This document shows, piece after piece, positions 16,804 through 23,893 of a DNA stretch of 39,846 nucleotides (its first letter is position 1; each line of letters opens with the position of its first letter). The stretch spans positions 1 to 39,846 of the forward strand of contig NZ_BDCA01000047.1 of assembly GCF_001613265.1 (NCBI RefSeq), in the 5' to 3' direction. A program made the translations under genes and the position numbers. The notes under the pieces were generated by a model, which saw only the letters and a program-made list of their open reading frames with translations, was not told the origin of the DNA and did not search any database. Origin of the DNA: Nocardia vermiculata NBRC 100427 (lineage in GTDB: Bacteria > Actinomycetota > Actinomycetes > Mycobacteriales > Mycobacteriaceae).

Positions 16804-17808
16804 ATGACATCCATCGAACAGACGACATTGGGAACCACCGGCCCGAAGGTCGGGCGCATCGGACTGGGCGCCATGGGAATGTCCGGCGCGTACGGCGCGG
16901 CCGACGAGAAGGATTCGGTCGCCACCATCCACGCGGCGCTGGATTCGGGCGCCACACTGATCGACACCGGCGATTTCTACGCGGCCGGGCACAACGAGAT
17001 GCTCATCGGACGTGCACTGGCCCAGCGCCCGCGCGAGGACTACCAGCTCAGTGTGAAATTCGGCGCGATGCGCGGGCCCGACGGGGCCTTCGTCGGGGTG
17101 GACTCCCGCCCGGCGGCGGTGCGCAACTTCCTGACCTATTCGCTGCAGCGCCTCGGTGTCGATCACATCGACATCTATCGACCGGCACGCTTGGATCCGA
17201 ACGTTCCGATCGAGGACACGATCGGCGCGCTCGCCGAGCTGGTGGAGGCGGGCTATGTGCGCCACATCGGGCTCTCCGAGGTCGGTGCGCAGACACTGCG
17301 ACGGGCGGCCGCGGTCGCGCCGATCGCCGACCTGCAGATCGAATACGCGCTCATCACCCGCGGTATCGAGAGCGACATCCTGCCCACCGCACGAGAACTC
17401 GGCATCGGCATCACCGCATACGGGGTACTGTCCCGCGGGCTGCTGAGCGATTCGCTACGCACCCGGCCCACCTTCGCCCCCGACGACTTCCGGGCCCACA
17501 GCCCGCGGTTCCAGGGTGCGAATCTGACATCGAACCTGAAGTTGGTGGAAGCGCTGGCGAAGATCGCCGACCGACGCGACGTGAGCGTCGCCCAGTTGGC
17601 CATCGCCTGGGTGTTGTCGCGCGGTAGCGATATCGTGCCGGTGATCGGCGCGCGGCGGGTCGACCGATGGGCCGAAGCCGTTGCCGCGGCCGATATTCGA
17701 CTCTCGGAGGCGGAGTTGGCGGCCCTCGAGTCCGCGGCGCCCGCCGATGCGGTCGCCGGAACGCGCTATGCCGTGGAACAGATGGCGATGCTCGACAGCG
17801 AACGCTGA
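16804..17808 (+). CDS. Aldo/keto reductase with altered catalytic tetrad
   Basis: 334-residue NADPH-dependent oxidoreductase of the (beta/alpha)8 AKR fold. Asp54 and Tyr59 (DTGDFY) and Lys85 (LSVKFG) of the catalytic tetrad are present, but where the fourth residue, His, is expected (usually YYQHRVD) it reads IYRPARLD, giving Ala128. The remaining AKR landmarks, GLSEV, Q-x-EY and the NADPH site near PVIGARRVDRW, are intact. Probably controlled by the divergent XRE regulator. It converges on the hotdog gene, 16 bp apart. Confidence 0.9.
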   Translation: MTSIEQTTLGTTGPKVGRIGLGAMGMSGAYGAADEKDSVATIHAALDSGATLIDTGDFYAAGHNEMLIGRALAQRPREDYQLSVKFGAMRGPDGAFVGVDSRPAAVRNFLTYSLQRLGVDHIDIYRPARLDPNVPIEDTIGALAELVEAGYVRHIGLSEVGAQTLRRAAAVAPIADLQIEYALITRGIESDILPTARELGIGITAYGVLSRGLLSDSLRTRPTFAPDDFRAHSPRFQGANLTSNLKLVEALAKIADRRDVSVAQLAIAWVLSRGSDIVPVIGARRVDRWAEAVAAADIRLSEAELAALESAAPADAVAGTRYAVEQMAMLDSER

Positions 17809-17824
17809 CTCGCCTCCGGCGCTG

Positions 17825-18295
17825 CTACTTCCGGCGTGGGCGGATCACCGCGGTGAAGGTTGCCGCGGCGACCGATGTTCCGGTGCTGTCGGTGATGTCG
17901 ACCGGCATCGGCAGCTCGACCGGGCGCTGGGCGGTGATCTCGGCGCGGGCCTGTTCCAGCTCCTCGGCGGTCAGTTGCGAGGTGGCACGGAACGGGCCTG
18001 CTTCGCCCTTGGCCCGAGCCAGATATTCGATCCGGCCGTCGCGGGCGACGATGAACGTCTCCCCCATCAGGTCGACGATTCCGGAGATGGAAGCGCCCAT
18101 CGCGGCGGTCTCGGCCAGGCCGAACAGGATCGCGGCGTGCACGTCGCCGTTGTGATTGAGGTGCTCGGGCTTCGGGGCCATGCTCACCACGTTGCGACCG
18201 GGCAGGTATTCCACCCCTTCCACCCCTGCGAACTGGATGAAGCCCAGCTTCTGAAATCCGGCCATCACCAGTTCGCCCATGGCAGCGTGGTCCAT
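17825..18295 (-). CDS. Hotdog-fold thioesterase-like protein (DUF4442/PaaI type)
   Basis: 156 residues. HLNHNGDVHAAILFGLAETAAMGASI is the helix of a single hotdog with the position of the usual active-site residues, followed by IVARDGRIEYLARAKGEAG and VDITDSTGTSVAAATFTAVIRPRRK strands. Acyl-CoA or related thioester hydrolysis is likely but not certain, since DUF4442 members are poorly characterised. The ATG has GGGAG upstream. A perfect KstR-consensus operator lies 29-42 nt before the start, suggesting a place in sterol or lipid degradation. Confidence 0.85.
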   Translation of the reverse strand: MDHAAMGELVMAGFQKLGFIQFAGVEGVEYLPGRNVVSMAPKPEHLNHNGDVHAAILFGLAETAAMGASISGIVDLMGETFIVARDGRIEYLARAKGEAGPFRATSQLTAEELEQARAEITAQRPVELPMPVDITDSTGTSVAAATFTAVIRPRRK

Positions 18296-18323
18296 ACTTC
18301 ACATCTCCCGTCACACCCAGAAT

Positions 18324-18337
18324 TGAAACGTGTTCTA
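18324..18337. promoter_or_regulatory. KstR-like operator upstream of the hotdog gene
   Basis: TGAAACGTGTTCTA, or TAGAACACGTTTCA on the gene strand, fits the published mycobacterial/rhodococcal KstR consensus TnnAACnnGTTnnA at every fixed position and is almost palindromic. It lies in AT-rich sequence immediately upstream of the start, where a repressor would block transcription. KstR governs cholesterol catabolism; no kstR gene is in the window. Confidence 0.6.
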
Positions 18338-18490
18338 CTTTCTTACTCGGTACGACCACGGCATGTCCATACCCGTGCACCGTCGCCCCCGGTGCACCTG
18401 CCCGAAAATTCCGAAAAGAAGCCGGGTCAGATTCGTCCAATTTTGGATAAGCTTCATTTCACTGTGCTGAGCACGGCAGGACAACGCCCC

Positions 18491-18506
18491 GGATCCACGG
18501 ATCCAC
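18491..18506. repeat. Tandem 8-bp repeat before the small peptide gene
   Basis: GGATCCAC occurs twice with no gap, ending 7 nt before the ribosome binding site of the small peptide gene. Its role is unknown; it may be chance or a leader element. Confidence 0.4.
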
Positions 18507-18526
18507 GATGTACGAGGAAGCAGTTC

Positions 18527-18664
18527 ATGAACGCCTTTATCGCCCTGATCGACTCCAACTCCGCCGGCACAGTGAACTCGACCAGTGTCTTCACCAATAT
18601 TCTCAACATGTTCGTCACGGGTTCGGCGGGCTCCAACAGCAACGGCGGCGGCATCTTCGGCTGA
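18527..18664 (+). CDS. 45-residue Ser/Asn/Gly-rich peptide
   Basis: Begins MNAFIALIDSNSAG and ends GSNSNGGGIFG. There is one charged residue (Asp9), no Cys, and a hydrophobic central part (TSVFTNILNMFVTG), with no classical signal peptide. The evidence for a real gene is strong for its size: GAGGAAG at 18514-18520, 6 nt before the ATG; nearly all codons ending in C or G; and an 11-bp terminator hairpin 17 nt after the stop, which makes it a transcription unit of its own. The upstream 130 bp holds the inverted repeat GTGCT-G-AGCAC (18464-18474). I do not recognise the family. It could be a secreted or surface peptide, a signal or a modified-peptide precursor; no modifying enzyme is next to it. 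Confidence 0.7.
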   Translation: MNAFIALIDSNSAGTVNSTSVFTNILNMFVTGSAGSNSNGGGIFG

Positions 18665-18681
18665 GCCGCCCCGCTGAACCG

Positions 18682-18716
18682 TCGGCCCGACCACACCCCA
18701 TGCACGGTCGGGCCGA
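18682..18716 (+). terminator. Terminator of the small peptide gene
   Basis: Perfect 11-bp stem TCGGCCCGACC / GGTCGGGCCGA with a 13-nt loop, 17 nt after the peptide stop. It may also end transcripts of the converging AraC gene, whose stop is at 18747. Confidence 0.75.
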
Positions 18717-18746
18717 TCGGTCGGCCACTCCCGGTTCGCCGGTTCC

Positions 18747-19715
18747 TCAGGCCCGCAACTGCCCTGGAGTGCTGCCGAACCGGCGGCGGAACACCTTGGT
18801 GAAGCTACTCGCGGAAGCGAAGCCCAGGTCCGCCGCGATATCGGCGACACTGCGATGCCGGTACGCGGGACTACGCAGGCGATCGCGAGCGAGCAACAGC
18901 CGCTCTTCCCGGATGACCTCACTAGGCGTCGTGCCGGCATTGCTGAACGCCAGTTGCACCTGGCGCAGCGACCACCCGAGCGCCGCGGCCACCTGCGCGC
19001 CGGTGAGTTCCGGATCGCGTGCATGCACCCGGATATAGCGCCGAGCAGCCGCGTCCACCTGCGCCAGCTGCGAGGTGGAGGCCGGATTCCCGCCGAGGAT
19101 ATGCGTACACAGTAGATCGACCAATTGCTCGGCCACAGTATCGAATTCGTGAGCGTCGAGCGCATCGCGCTGCGAGTACAGAGTTCGCACCACGGCGCCG
19201 GCCACCGCACCGAGTCCGGTACCGAAATCCAAGGGACGTGGCGGCGGCGCCGCACCGTTGAGACGATGCCGCACCTCTACGTCGGAGATGGTCACGATCA
19301 GTCCGTGCGAGCCTTCGCTCATCCACAATGCGAACGGATCGTCGGTGGATACCAGGCATGCGGTGCCGGGGGACAAACATCCTTCGTCGCCCTTGTAGTG
19401 GAACGCCAGTGTGCCCCGGAAGGGGACGATCAGGCGATAGTCGGGGTCCGGATCGGATCGAATGAGTTTCGGACTCCGGGTGTAGCCGACGGCACCGGAT
19501 TCCCACCCGACCAGCTGATAATTGCCGCTGCGCCGCAACCACGTTCGTCCGTGGAAATCAGCCGAGTCCGGAAACCGGAAGCCCAGACCGCCCTGATACG
19601 AGCGGATCAACTGCGTCCAGTAATCGAGCCGATCCTGCGGATCGACAGTACTGGTCGTGGCCGATTCGGCACTGATCGTCACCCTGTCACCGCCAAGTTC
19701 CCGGTTTATGCGCAT
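18747..19715 (-). CDS. AraC-family regulator
   Basis: 322 residues. The N-terminal part (about 10-190: RLDYWTQLIRSYQGGLGFRF... FRGTLAFHYKGDEGCLSPGTACLVSTDDPF) is a cupin-like ligand domain of the AraC_binding_2 kind; the C-terminal 100 residues hold two helix-turn-helices, ending SVADIAADLGFASASSFTKVFRRRFGSTPGQLRA. ATG at 19713-19715 is preferred because it directly precedes the ligand domain, though its ribosome binding site is weak. Divergent from the cupin gene, its likely target; convergent with the peptide gene. Confidence 0.88.
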   Translation of the reverse strand: MRINRELGGDRVTISAESATTSTVDPQDRLDYWTQLIRSYQGGLGFRFPDSADFHGRTWLRRSGNYQLVGWESGAVGYTRSPKLIRSDPDPDYRLIVPFRGTLAFHYKGDEGCLSPGTACLVSTDDPFALWMSEGSHGLIVTISDVEVRHRLNGAAPPPRPLDFGTGLGAVAGAVVRTLYSQRDALDAHEFDTVAEQLVDLLCTHILGGNPASTSQLAQVDAAARRYIRVHARDPELTGAQVAAALGWSLRQVQLAFSNAGTTPSEVIREERLLLARDRLRSPAYRHRSVADIAADLGFASASSFTKVFRRRFGSTPGQLRA

Positions 19716-19858
19716 CTGAACAATACCGCTGCGCCGCAGGACACGCCGCGGCATTACCACGATCGCTACGGTCGGCGCACAGCTGAGAAAACGACCCGCC
19801 CCGAGCACAACCCATGCCGGCCGGGTTCGTTCATGATTTCGAGATTCAGGAGTGTGGA

Positions 19859-20413
19859 ATGCGCAGAATCGTGATCGGTGACGACGACACGGGACAGGGG
19901 CGGATCCTTGCCGACGACGACATCGCACCGCTCACCCTGGCAATGCTCCCCGGGGCGCAAGTGCATCGCATGTGGGAACTCGACGAGCCGCCGCAACTCC
20001 CGCTGACCGGCCTGCCGCCGCGCACCGAGACCACCTTCTTTCCCGGTCCCGGCGGGCTTCGGTTCGGATACATCTCGATCCCCGGAGGTCTGTCCTACGA
20101 GCCCGACCCGACACTGTCGGAGACCGCGATGGCCGGACTCGTCGCCGAAGCCGAGACCAAGGTTGCGGGAATGATGGCGAGCTTCGATCCGCAGCGCCCC
20201 GGAATGCATGCCACCGACAGTATGGACATGGTGGTCGTGCTCAGCGGACAGGGCCGGATGCGGATCGACGACGGCACGGACGTCACTCTGCAGCCGGGCG
20301 ATTGCGTGATCCAGCACGGCACCCCACACGGCTGGTTCAACGACGGCACCGAACCCTTCGTATTCTGCTACACCCTGTGCGGGGTCGCGCCGAACACGCC
20401 GGTCGAACCGTAG
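19859..20413 (+). CDS. Cupin-domain protein
   Basis: 184 residues. The C-terminal half is a single cupin barrel: HATDSMDMVVVLSGQGRMRIDD and LQPGDCVIQHGTPHGWFNDG, the second being cupin motif 2. Motif 1 has His in the MHATDSM position but not the full set of metal ligands, so metal-dependent catalysis is uncertain. The N-terminal part before residue 110 is family-specific. AGGAG lies 7 nt before the ATG at 19859; an in-frame ATG at 19814 lacks a ribosome binding site. Substrate unknown. Confidence 0.85.
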   Translation: MRRIVIGDDDTGQGRILADDDIAPLTLAMLPGAQVHRMWELDEPPQLPLTGLPPRTETTFFPGPGGLRFGYISIPGGLSYEPDPTLSETAMAGLVAEAETKVAGMMASFDPQRPGMHATDSMDMVVVLSGQGRMRIDDGTDVTLQPGDCVIQHGTPHGWFNDGTEPFVFCYTLCGVAPNTPVEP

Positions 20414-20417
20414 CGTC

Positions 20418-20918
20418 ATGCGAATTGTCGGGAACCGTTGGCGCAGTTTCGAGTACACGCCGGTCAGCGCAGGGCCATGTGCTGTTGCGCTGGCTCCCGA
20501 CGTGGTGGGCGCGACACAGACATTCGTCGACTGCCTGCTGGTGAACATCGTCGTCGAACCGGGTGACTACCCCTTGCGCGAACATGCCGTTCACATGCTG
20601 CATCGCGCCTGTACGACCGACACCGCATCGTCGGTAGTCATCTCCGCAACGCCACAGTGCGCACTACCGGGTATCCGGGACCTCGTTCCCGCCGCTGGGG
20701 CGATCGACGTTCTCACTCATGTCGCGGACACCATCGACATCGGCACCGAGCTCACCGAACGGCTCAGTGAGCATGTCCAGCACGTCCACCTGATCCCGTT
20801 CGGCTGGCGGCTCGTCACCCGCACCGATGCCGTAGCGCCGCCGCCGCGGCCGCATTGCCCGCACGCACTGGTCTCGGCACAGTCGGGCCGGATGCGCACC
20901 TTCCGCTCGCACCGTTGA
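20418..20918 (+). CDS. Hypothetical protein after the cupin gene
   Basis: 166 residues, starting MRIVGNRWRSFEYTPV 4 nt after the cupin stop. No family recognised. Codons ending in C or G dominate, especially from about residue 60 on, which favours real coding. There are six Cys residues and a Pro/His-rich tail (APPPRPHCPH). There is no obvious ribosome binding site, so translation would depend on coupling to the cupin gene. It may instead begin at a later start. Confidence 0.5.
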   Translation: MRIVGNRWRSFEYTPVSAGPCAVALAPDVVGATQTFVDCLLVNIVVEPGDYPLREHAVHMLHRACTTDTASSVVISATPQCALPGIRDLVPAAGAIDVLTHVADTIDIGTELTERLSEHVQHVHLIPFGWRLVTRTDAVAPPPRPHCPHALVSAQSGRMRTFRSHR

Positions 20919-20933
20919 TCGCCGGCGCAGCGG

Positions 20934-20964
20934 TTGACCTTCACGTTGGCTGAAGCTTCATCAT
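20934..20964 (+). promoter_or_regulatory. MerR-type promoter of the MerR-clamp fusion gene
   Basis: TTGACC at 20934-20939, then 19 nt, then CATCAT at 20959-20964. The spacer region carries the inverted arms CTTCA and TGAAG, an arrangement typical of MerR-activated promoters. The GTG at 20971 is 6 nt past the -10, so the transcript may be leaderless and the regulator autoregulated. The -10 itself is weak, as expected of an activator-dependent promoter. Confidence 0.6.
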
Positions 20965-20970
20965 GAGGTG

Positions 20971-22116
20971 GTGACTGATTCCCGGCTGCTGACGATCGGC
21001 GAGTTCGCGCGAGCGAGCGGGCTCACGGCGAGCGCGCTGCGCTTCTACGCGGATTCCGGGCTACTCACACCGGCCGTCGTCGACCCCGGCTCCGGGTATC
21101 GCTATTACGACGAGAGCCGACTCGATCGCGCGGTGACCATCCGGGAACTACGCGAGATCGGCATGTCGCTGGGCATCATCGCGGAGGTACTCGAATCCGG
21201 CGCCGCCCGGGCCGCACGGCTCATCGACGAGCACCTGATCGGGCTGGAGCAGCAGCTGCAGCGGGCCCGCACCCGGGCCGCGGAGCTCGAGCGGACGCTG
21301 GGACCGGGACGCGACCGCGAACTCACGACGGTCAGCGGCCCGATATTCGCGATGGCCGTCGAACAGATTCTCGCCGCCACCGCCCGGGAACCGGACCACC
21401 CCGTGCTGGGCGGCGTGCATATCGAGGTGTCCACCGAAGCACTCACCCTCACCGCCACCGACCGCTACCGCCTGTCCACCCGCACTCTCGTCGCCGGCCG
21501 GCGGGAACGCCCCGAAGGCACCGACTGGTCCGCCACGGTCGCCGGCGACGACCTGCGGCTGGCGGTTCCCGAACTGCGCCGCGGCCATATCGTGCAGCTC
21601 ACCGCCGCACCGCACGCCCTGATCTTCCGAGCCGGGGACGCGGCGTCGCGTAGCTGCCGCATCCTGCCCGGGACCTTCCCCGACCATCGGGTGCTGCTCG
21701 ATTCGATCGGGGCGGCTCGCACCCGCGTCGTCACGGCGCACGACGGCTTGGTTCGAGGACTGGAAAACATACGCGCACAGCATGTTCTGCTGCGCATCGC
21801 GCACGGTTCGCTCACCCTCTGCGAACCCGGATCGCCGCGCCGGGCAGCGCCGGCCGCGGTGGTGACCGGTCCGGACATCGAGCTCGCCTTCGACCTCACC
21901 ACCCTCTATCCGGCGATCGGCACCGCCATCGGGCCCGACGTGATGATCGACATCACCGGACCGGATCGGCCGATCGTCATCCGTTCCGCCGACGACGGCG
22001 ATCTCACCTCACTCGCCATGCCCGTCGATCCGTCCAGCATCAGGAGTGCCGATGACCACGACCGACCCGACCATGAATGCCATCGCCGCGGCGACCGAAC
22101 GCGCCCGTCGCGGTGA
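20971..22116 (+). CDS. MerR regulator fused to DNA polymerase III beta-clamp-like domains
   Basis: 381 residues. Residues 1-78 are a MerR winged helix (LLTIGEFARASGLTASALRFYADSGLL, GYRYYDESRL, EIGMSLGIIAEVL); about 84-110 is a coiled-coil linker. From about 120 the protein matches DnaN domains II and III: PVLGGVHIE, TATDRYRLS, GTFPDH (clamp FPDY-type loop), IELAFDLTTLYPAIGTAI, and SLAMPV (clamp C-terminal MPxRL-type end) at nt 22009-22026. Clamp domain I is absent, the MerR part taking its place. A further 29 residues after the clamp end overlap the next gene. Such MerR/DnaN proteins occur in other actinobacteria, mostly annotated as beta-subunit family proteins; I know of no defined role. 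GTG at 20971 is preferred over the adjacent GTG at 20968. Confidence 0.88.
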   Translation: MTDSRLLTIGEFARASGLTASALRFYADSGLLTPAVVDPGSGYRYYDESRLDRAVTIRELREIGMSLGIIAEVLESGAARAARLIDEHLIGLEQQLQRARTRAAELERTLGPGRDRELTTVSGPIFAMAVEQILAATAREPDHPVLGGVHIEVSTEALTLTATDRYRLSTRTLVAGRRERPEGTDWSATVAGDDLRLAVPELRRGHIVQLTAAPHALIFRAGDAASRSCRILPGTFPDHRVLLDSIGAARTRVVTAHDGLVRGLENIRAQHVLLRIAHGSLTLCEPGSPRRAAPAAVVTGPDIELAFDLTTLYPAIGTAIGPDVMIDITGPDRPIVIRSADDGDLTSLAMPVDPSSIRSADDHDRPDHECHRRGDRTRPSR

Positions 22117-22552
22117 GACGGACACTGCGCGAGCAGAACTCGTCGAACTCTGGACCGAACTGGGCCCGCACGGCGATCCGCTGCATCGCTGCACCCTCGC
22201 CCATTACCTCGCCGATCTGTACCCCGACCCGGCCCGCGCGCTCACCTGGGATATCCGAGCCCTGGATGCCGCCGCCGCGCTCACCGACGCCCGCGTCCAG
22301 CGCCATCACGACTCGCTGCACATCGCCGGCTTCTACCCCTCACTCCATCTGAACCTCGCGGACAACTATCGGTTGCTCGGATCGTTCGACGCGGCGACCG
22401 AACACCTGGTCGCGGCGGGTCGTTTCACCGAGGCCCTCCCGGACGACGCCTATGGTCGGATGATCCGCCGGGCACTCGACGAGACCCGCGACATGATCGC
22501 CGCAGGATCCCGGGAGCGCCGGCCCTCCGCACCGGGGAGTACCGGCTCCTAG
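22052..22552 (+). CDS. TPR-like protein coupled to the MerR-clamp gene
   Basis: 166 residues, all-helical, with TPR-like pairs: AIAAATERARRGETDTARAELVELWTELG, LAHYLADLYPDPARALTWDIRALDAAAAL and LHLNLADNYRLLGSFDAATEHLVAAGRF. AGGAG at 22042-22046 lies 5 nt before the ATG, inside the C-terminal codons of the MerR-clamp gene, and the two overlap by 65 nt. Such tight coupling suggests a direct partner. The Ser/Pro-rich tail is probably disordered. I infer scaffolding, not catalysis. Confidence 0.82.
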   Translation: MTTTDPTMNAIAAATERARRGETDTARAELVELWTELGPHGDPLHRCTLAHYLADLYPDPARALTWDIRALDAAAALTDARVQRHHDSLHIAGFYPSLHLNLADNYRLLGSFDAATEHLVAAGRFTEALPDDAYGRMIRRALDETRDMIAAGSRERRPSAPGSTGS

Positions 22553-22676
22553 GCCCGCAGGAGTAGTGGTCCGACGATCCGGGCGAATCCGGCACCGGGA
22601 GCACCACATCCGGCAGCGGCGAGCACTCCCGCACTCGGGCGTCCTCGGATACCGTGGATATCCTGCGGTGCAGCTG

Positions 22677-23381
22677 GTGACGAAGGTGGGTGAGATCGCT
22701 GTGTTCGACCCGTTGGCCGATATCGACCGGGCCCTTGCCGACCGGGCCGGATGGACATGGTTCGACGACCACCTGCGCTATACGTGCGGTGTACTCGATC
22801 TGCTGCGGCGCGACGAGCTGGCACAGCTGCCCGTCAAATCCACGCGGATCCGGATCGACCCGGGCGAGGTATGTCTCGCCGAGGGGCCTGCGCAGTGGTA
22901 TTTCTGGCGCGCGACCGGGGACGGCAGTTGGACGCGTAACGAGATCTACGCCACCGGAACCGCCTCGTTCGTCGCCGCGGCGCAATTGGGCAATGCCTTG
23001 GCGAATCGGGCCCGCCGACATCGCGCCGAGGTGGCCGCGCAGCAGCGCTGGGTCCCCGAACGCCCCGGCTCGGCGATGATCTCGACCCAGCGCGTACACC
23101 TCACCAACAACGACATCTCCGCGGGCATCCGGTGGTCGGCGCTGGATACCATCGACCTGACCGGCCCCGACCGGATCGTCGCGAGCTATCGCGGCAGCGG
23201 CGGAAGTCTGCGGCAGTGGCAGCTGCAGAGCCCGTGGGCAACGTTGATATTCGTCGTCGCCGGACATCTGCATTTCCCCAATCACCCGCTGCTGCTGTCG
23301 GGTAATTGGCTGCCCGGCGGATTCGAGGAGAAATGCCATCTGGCAGGCAAATCGTGCCCCCAGGTGCGGGAAAGGCAGTGA
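22677..23381 (+). CDS. Unknown protein with a possible PH/GRAM-like C-terminal domain
   Basis: 234 residues if it starts at GTG 22677. N-terminal part FDPLADIDRALADRAGWTWFDDHLRYTCGVLDLLRRDEL is helical and unfamiliar; a central section has GEVCLAEGPAQWYFWRATGDGSW. From about residue 135, MISTQRVHLTNNDISAGIRWSALDTIDL and WATLIFVVAGHL resemble the strand pattern of bacterial PH or GRAM-like domains, a suggestion by eye only. The start is unsure: GTG at 22701 or upstream codons from 22566 are alternatives. It lies 124 bp after the TPR-like gene on the same strand. Confidence 0.6.
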   Translation: MTKVGEIAVFDPLADIDRALADRAGWTWFDDHLRYTCGVLDLLRRDELAQLPVKSTRIRIDPGEVCLAEGPAQWYFWRATGDGSWTRNEIYATGTASFVAAAQLGNALANRARRHRAEVAAQQRWVPERPGSAMISTQRVHLTNNDISAGIRWSALDTIDLTGPDRIVASYRGSGGSLRQWQLQSPWATLIFVVAGHLHFPNHPLLLSGNWLPGGFEEKCHLAGKSCPQVRERQ

Positions 23382-23442
23382 TCATGCCGCCGCCGGCACC
23401 GAACGCGCTGAAAATGTCGGTATCGCGTGGCACGATCACTGG

Positions 23443-23883
23443 GTGAGCAGCACCTCTCCCCAGCAACGACGCCGCGACCTGGCGCTGCTGCGGCGCGTAC
23501 GCGATCGGATCGATCGCGAATATGCGAAACCGCTCGACGTCGAGGCATTGGCGCGCGAGGTGCACATGTCGGCGGGCCATCTGAGCCGACAGTTCCGCCT
23601 CGCCTACGGGGAATCGCCGTACGGATATCTGATGACGCGGCGCATCGAACGTGCGATGGCGCTGCTGCGCCGCGGTGATCTCAGCGTCACCGACGTGTGT
23701 TTCGAGGTCGGCTGCCAGTCGCTGGGTACCTTCAGCACCCGCTTCACCGAATTGGTGGGCGTATCGCCCAGTGTCTACCGGCGTGAGGCCGCCGACGCCA
23801 CTCGCGGTATGCCCTCGTGCGTGGCGAAACAGGTCACCAGACCGATCAGGAATCGAGAAGCGCGGGTTACCGAGCGGCAATAA
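23443..23883 (+). CDS. Short AraC-family regulator
   Basis: 146 residues consisting mainly of the DNA-binding module: DREYAKPLDVEALAREVHMSAGHLSRQFRLAYGESPYGYLMTRRIERAMALLRRGDLSVTDVCFEVGCQSLGTFSTRFTELVGVSPSVYRR, in two helix-turn-helices, without a separate ligand domain. GTG start. It is 10 bp from the VOC gene, and together with the UvrA-like gene it forms a cassette often seen in actinobacteria, where the regulator probably controls the other two. Confidence 0.9.
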   Translation: MSSTSPQQRRRDLALLRRVRDRIDREYAKPLDVEALAREVHMSAGHLSRQFRLAYGESPYGYLMTRRIERAMALLRRGDLSVTDVCFEVGCQSLGTFSTRFTELVGVSPSVYRREAADATRGMPSCVAKQVTRPIRNREARVTERQ

Positions 23884-23893
23884 CCTGAAGCTC

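Noticed and set aside
18454..18705. An 83-codon minus-strand frame across the small peptide gene
   Set aside because: It lacks a ribosome binding site and runs through the terminator stem; the plus-strand 45-codon gene has far better signals and codon bias.
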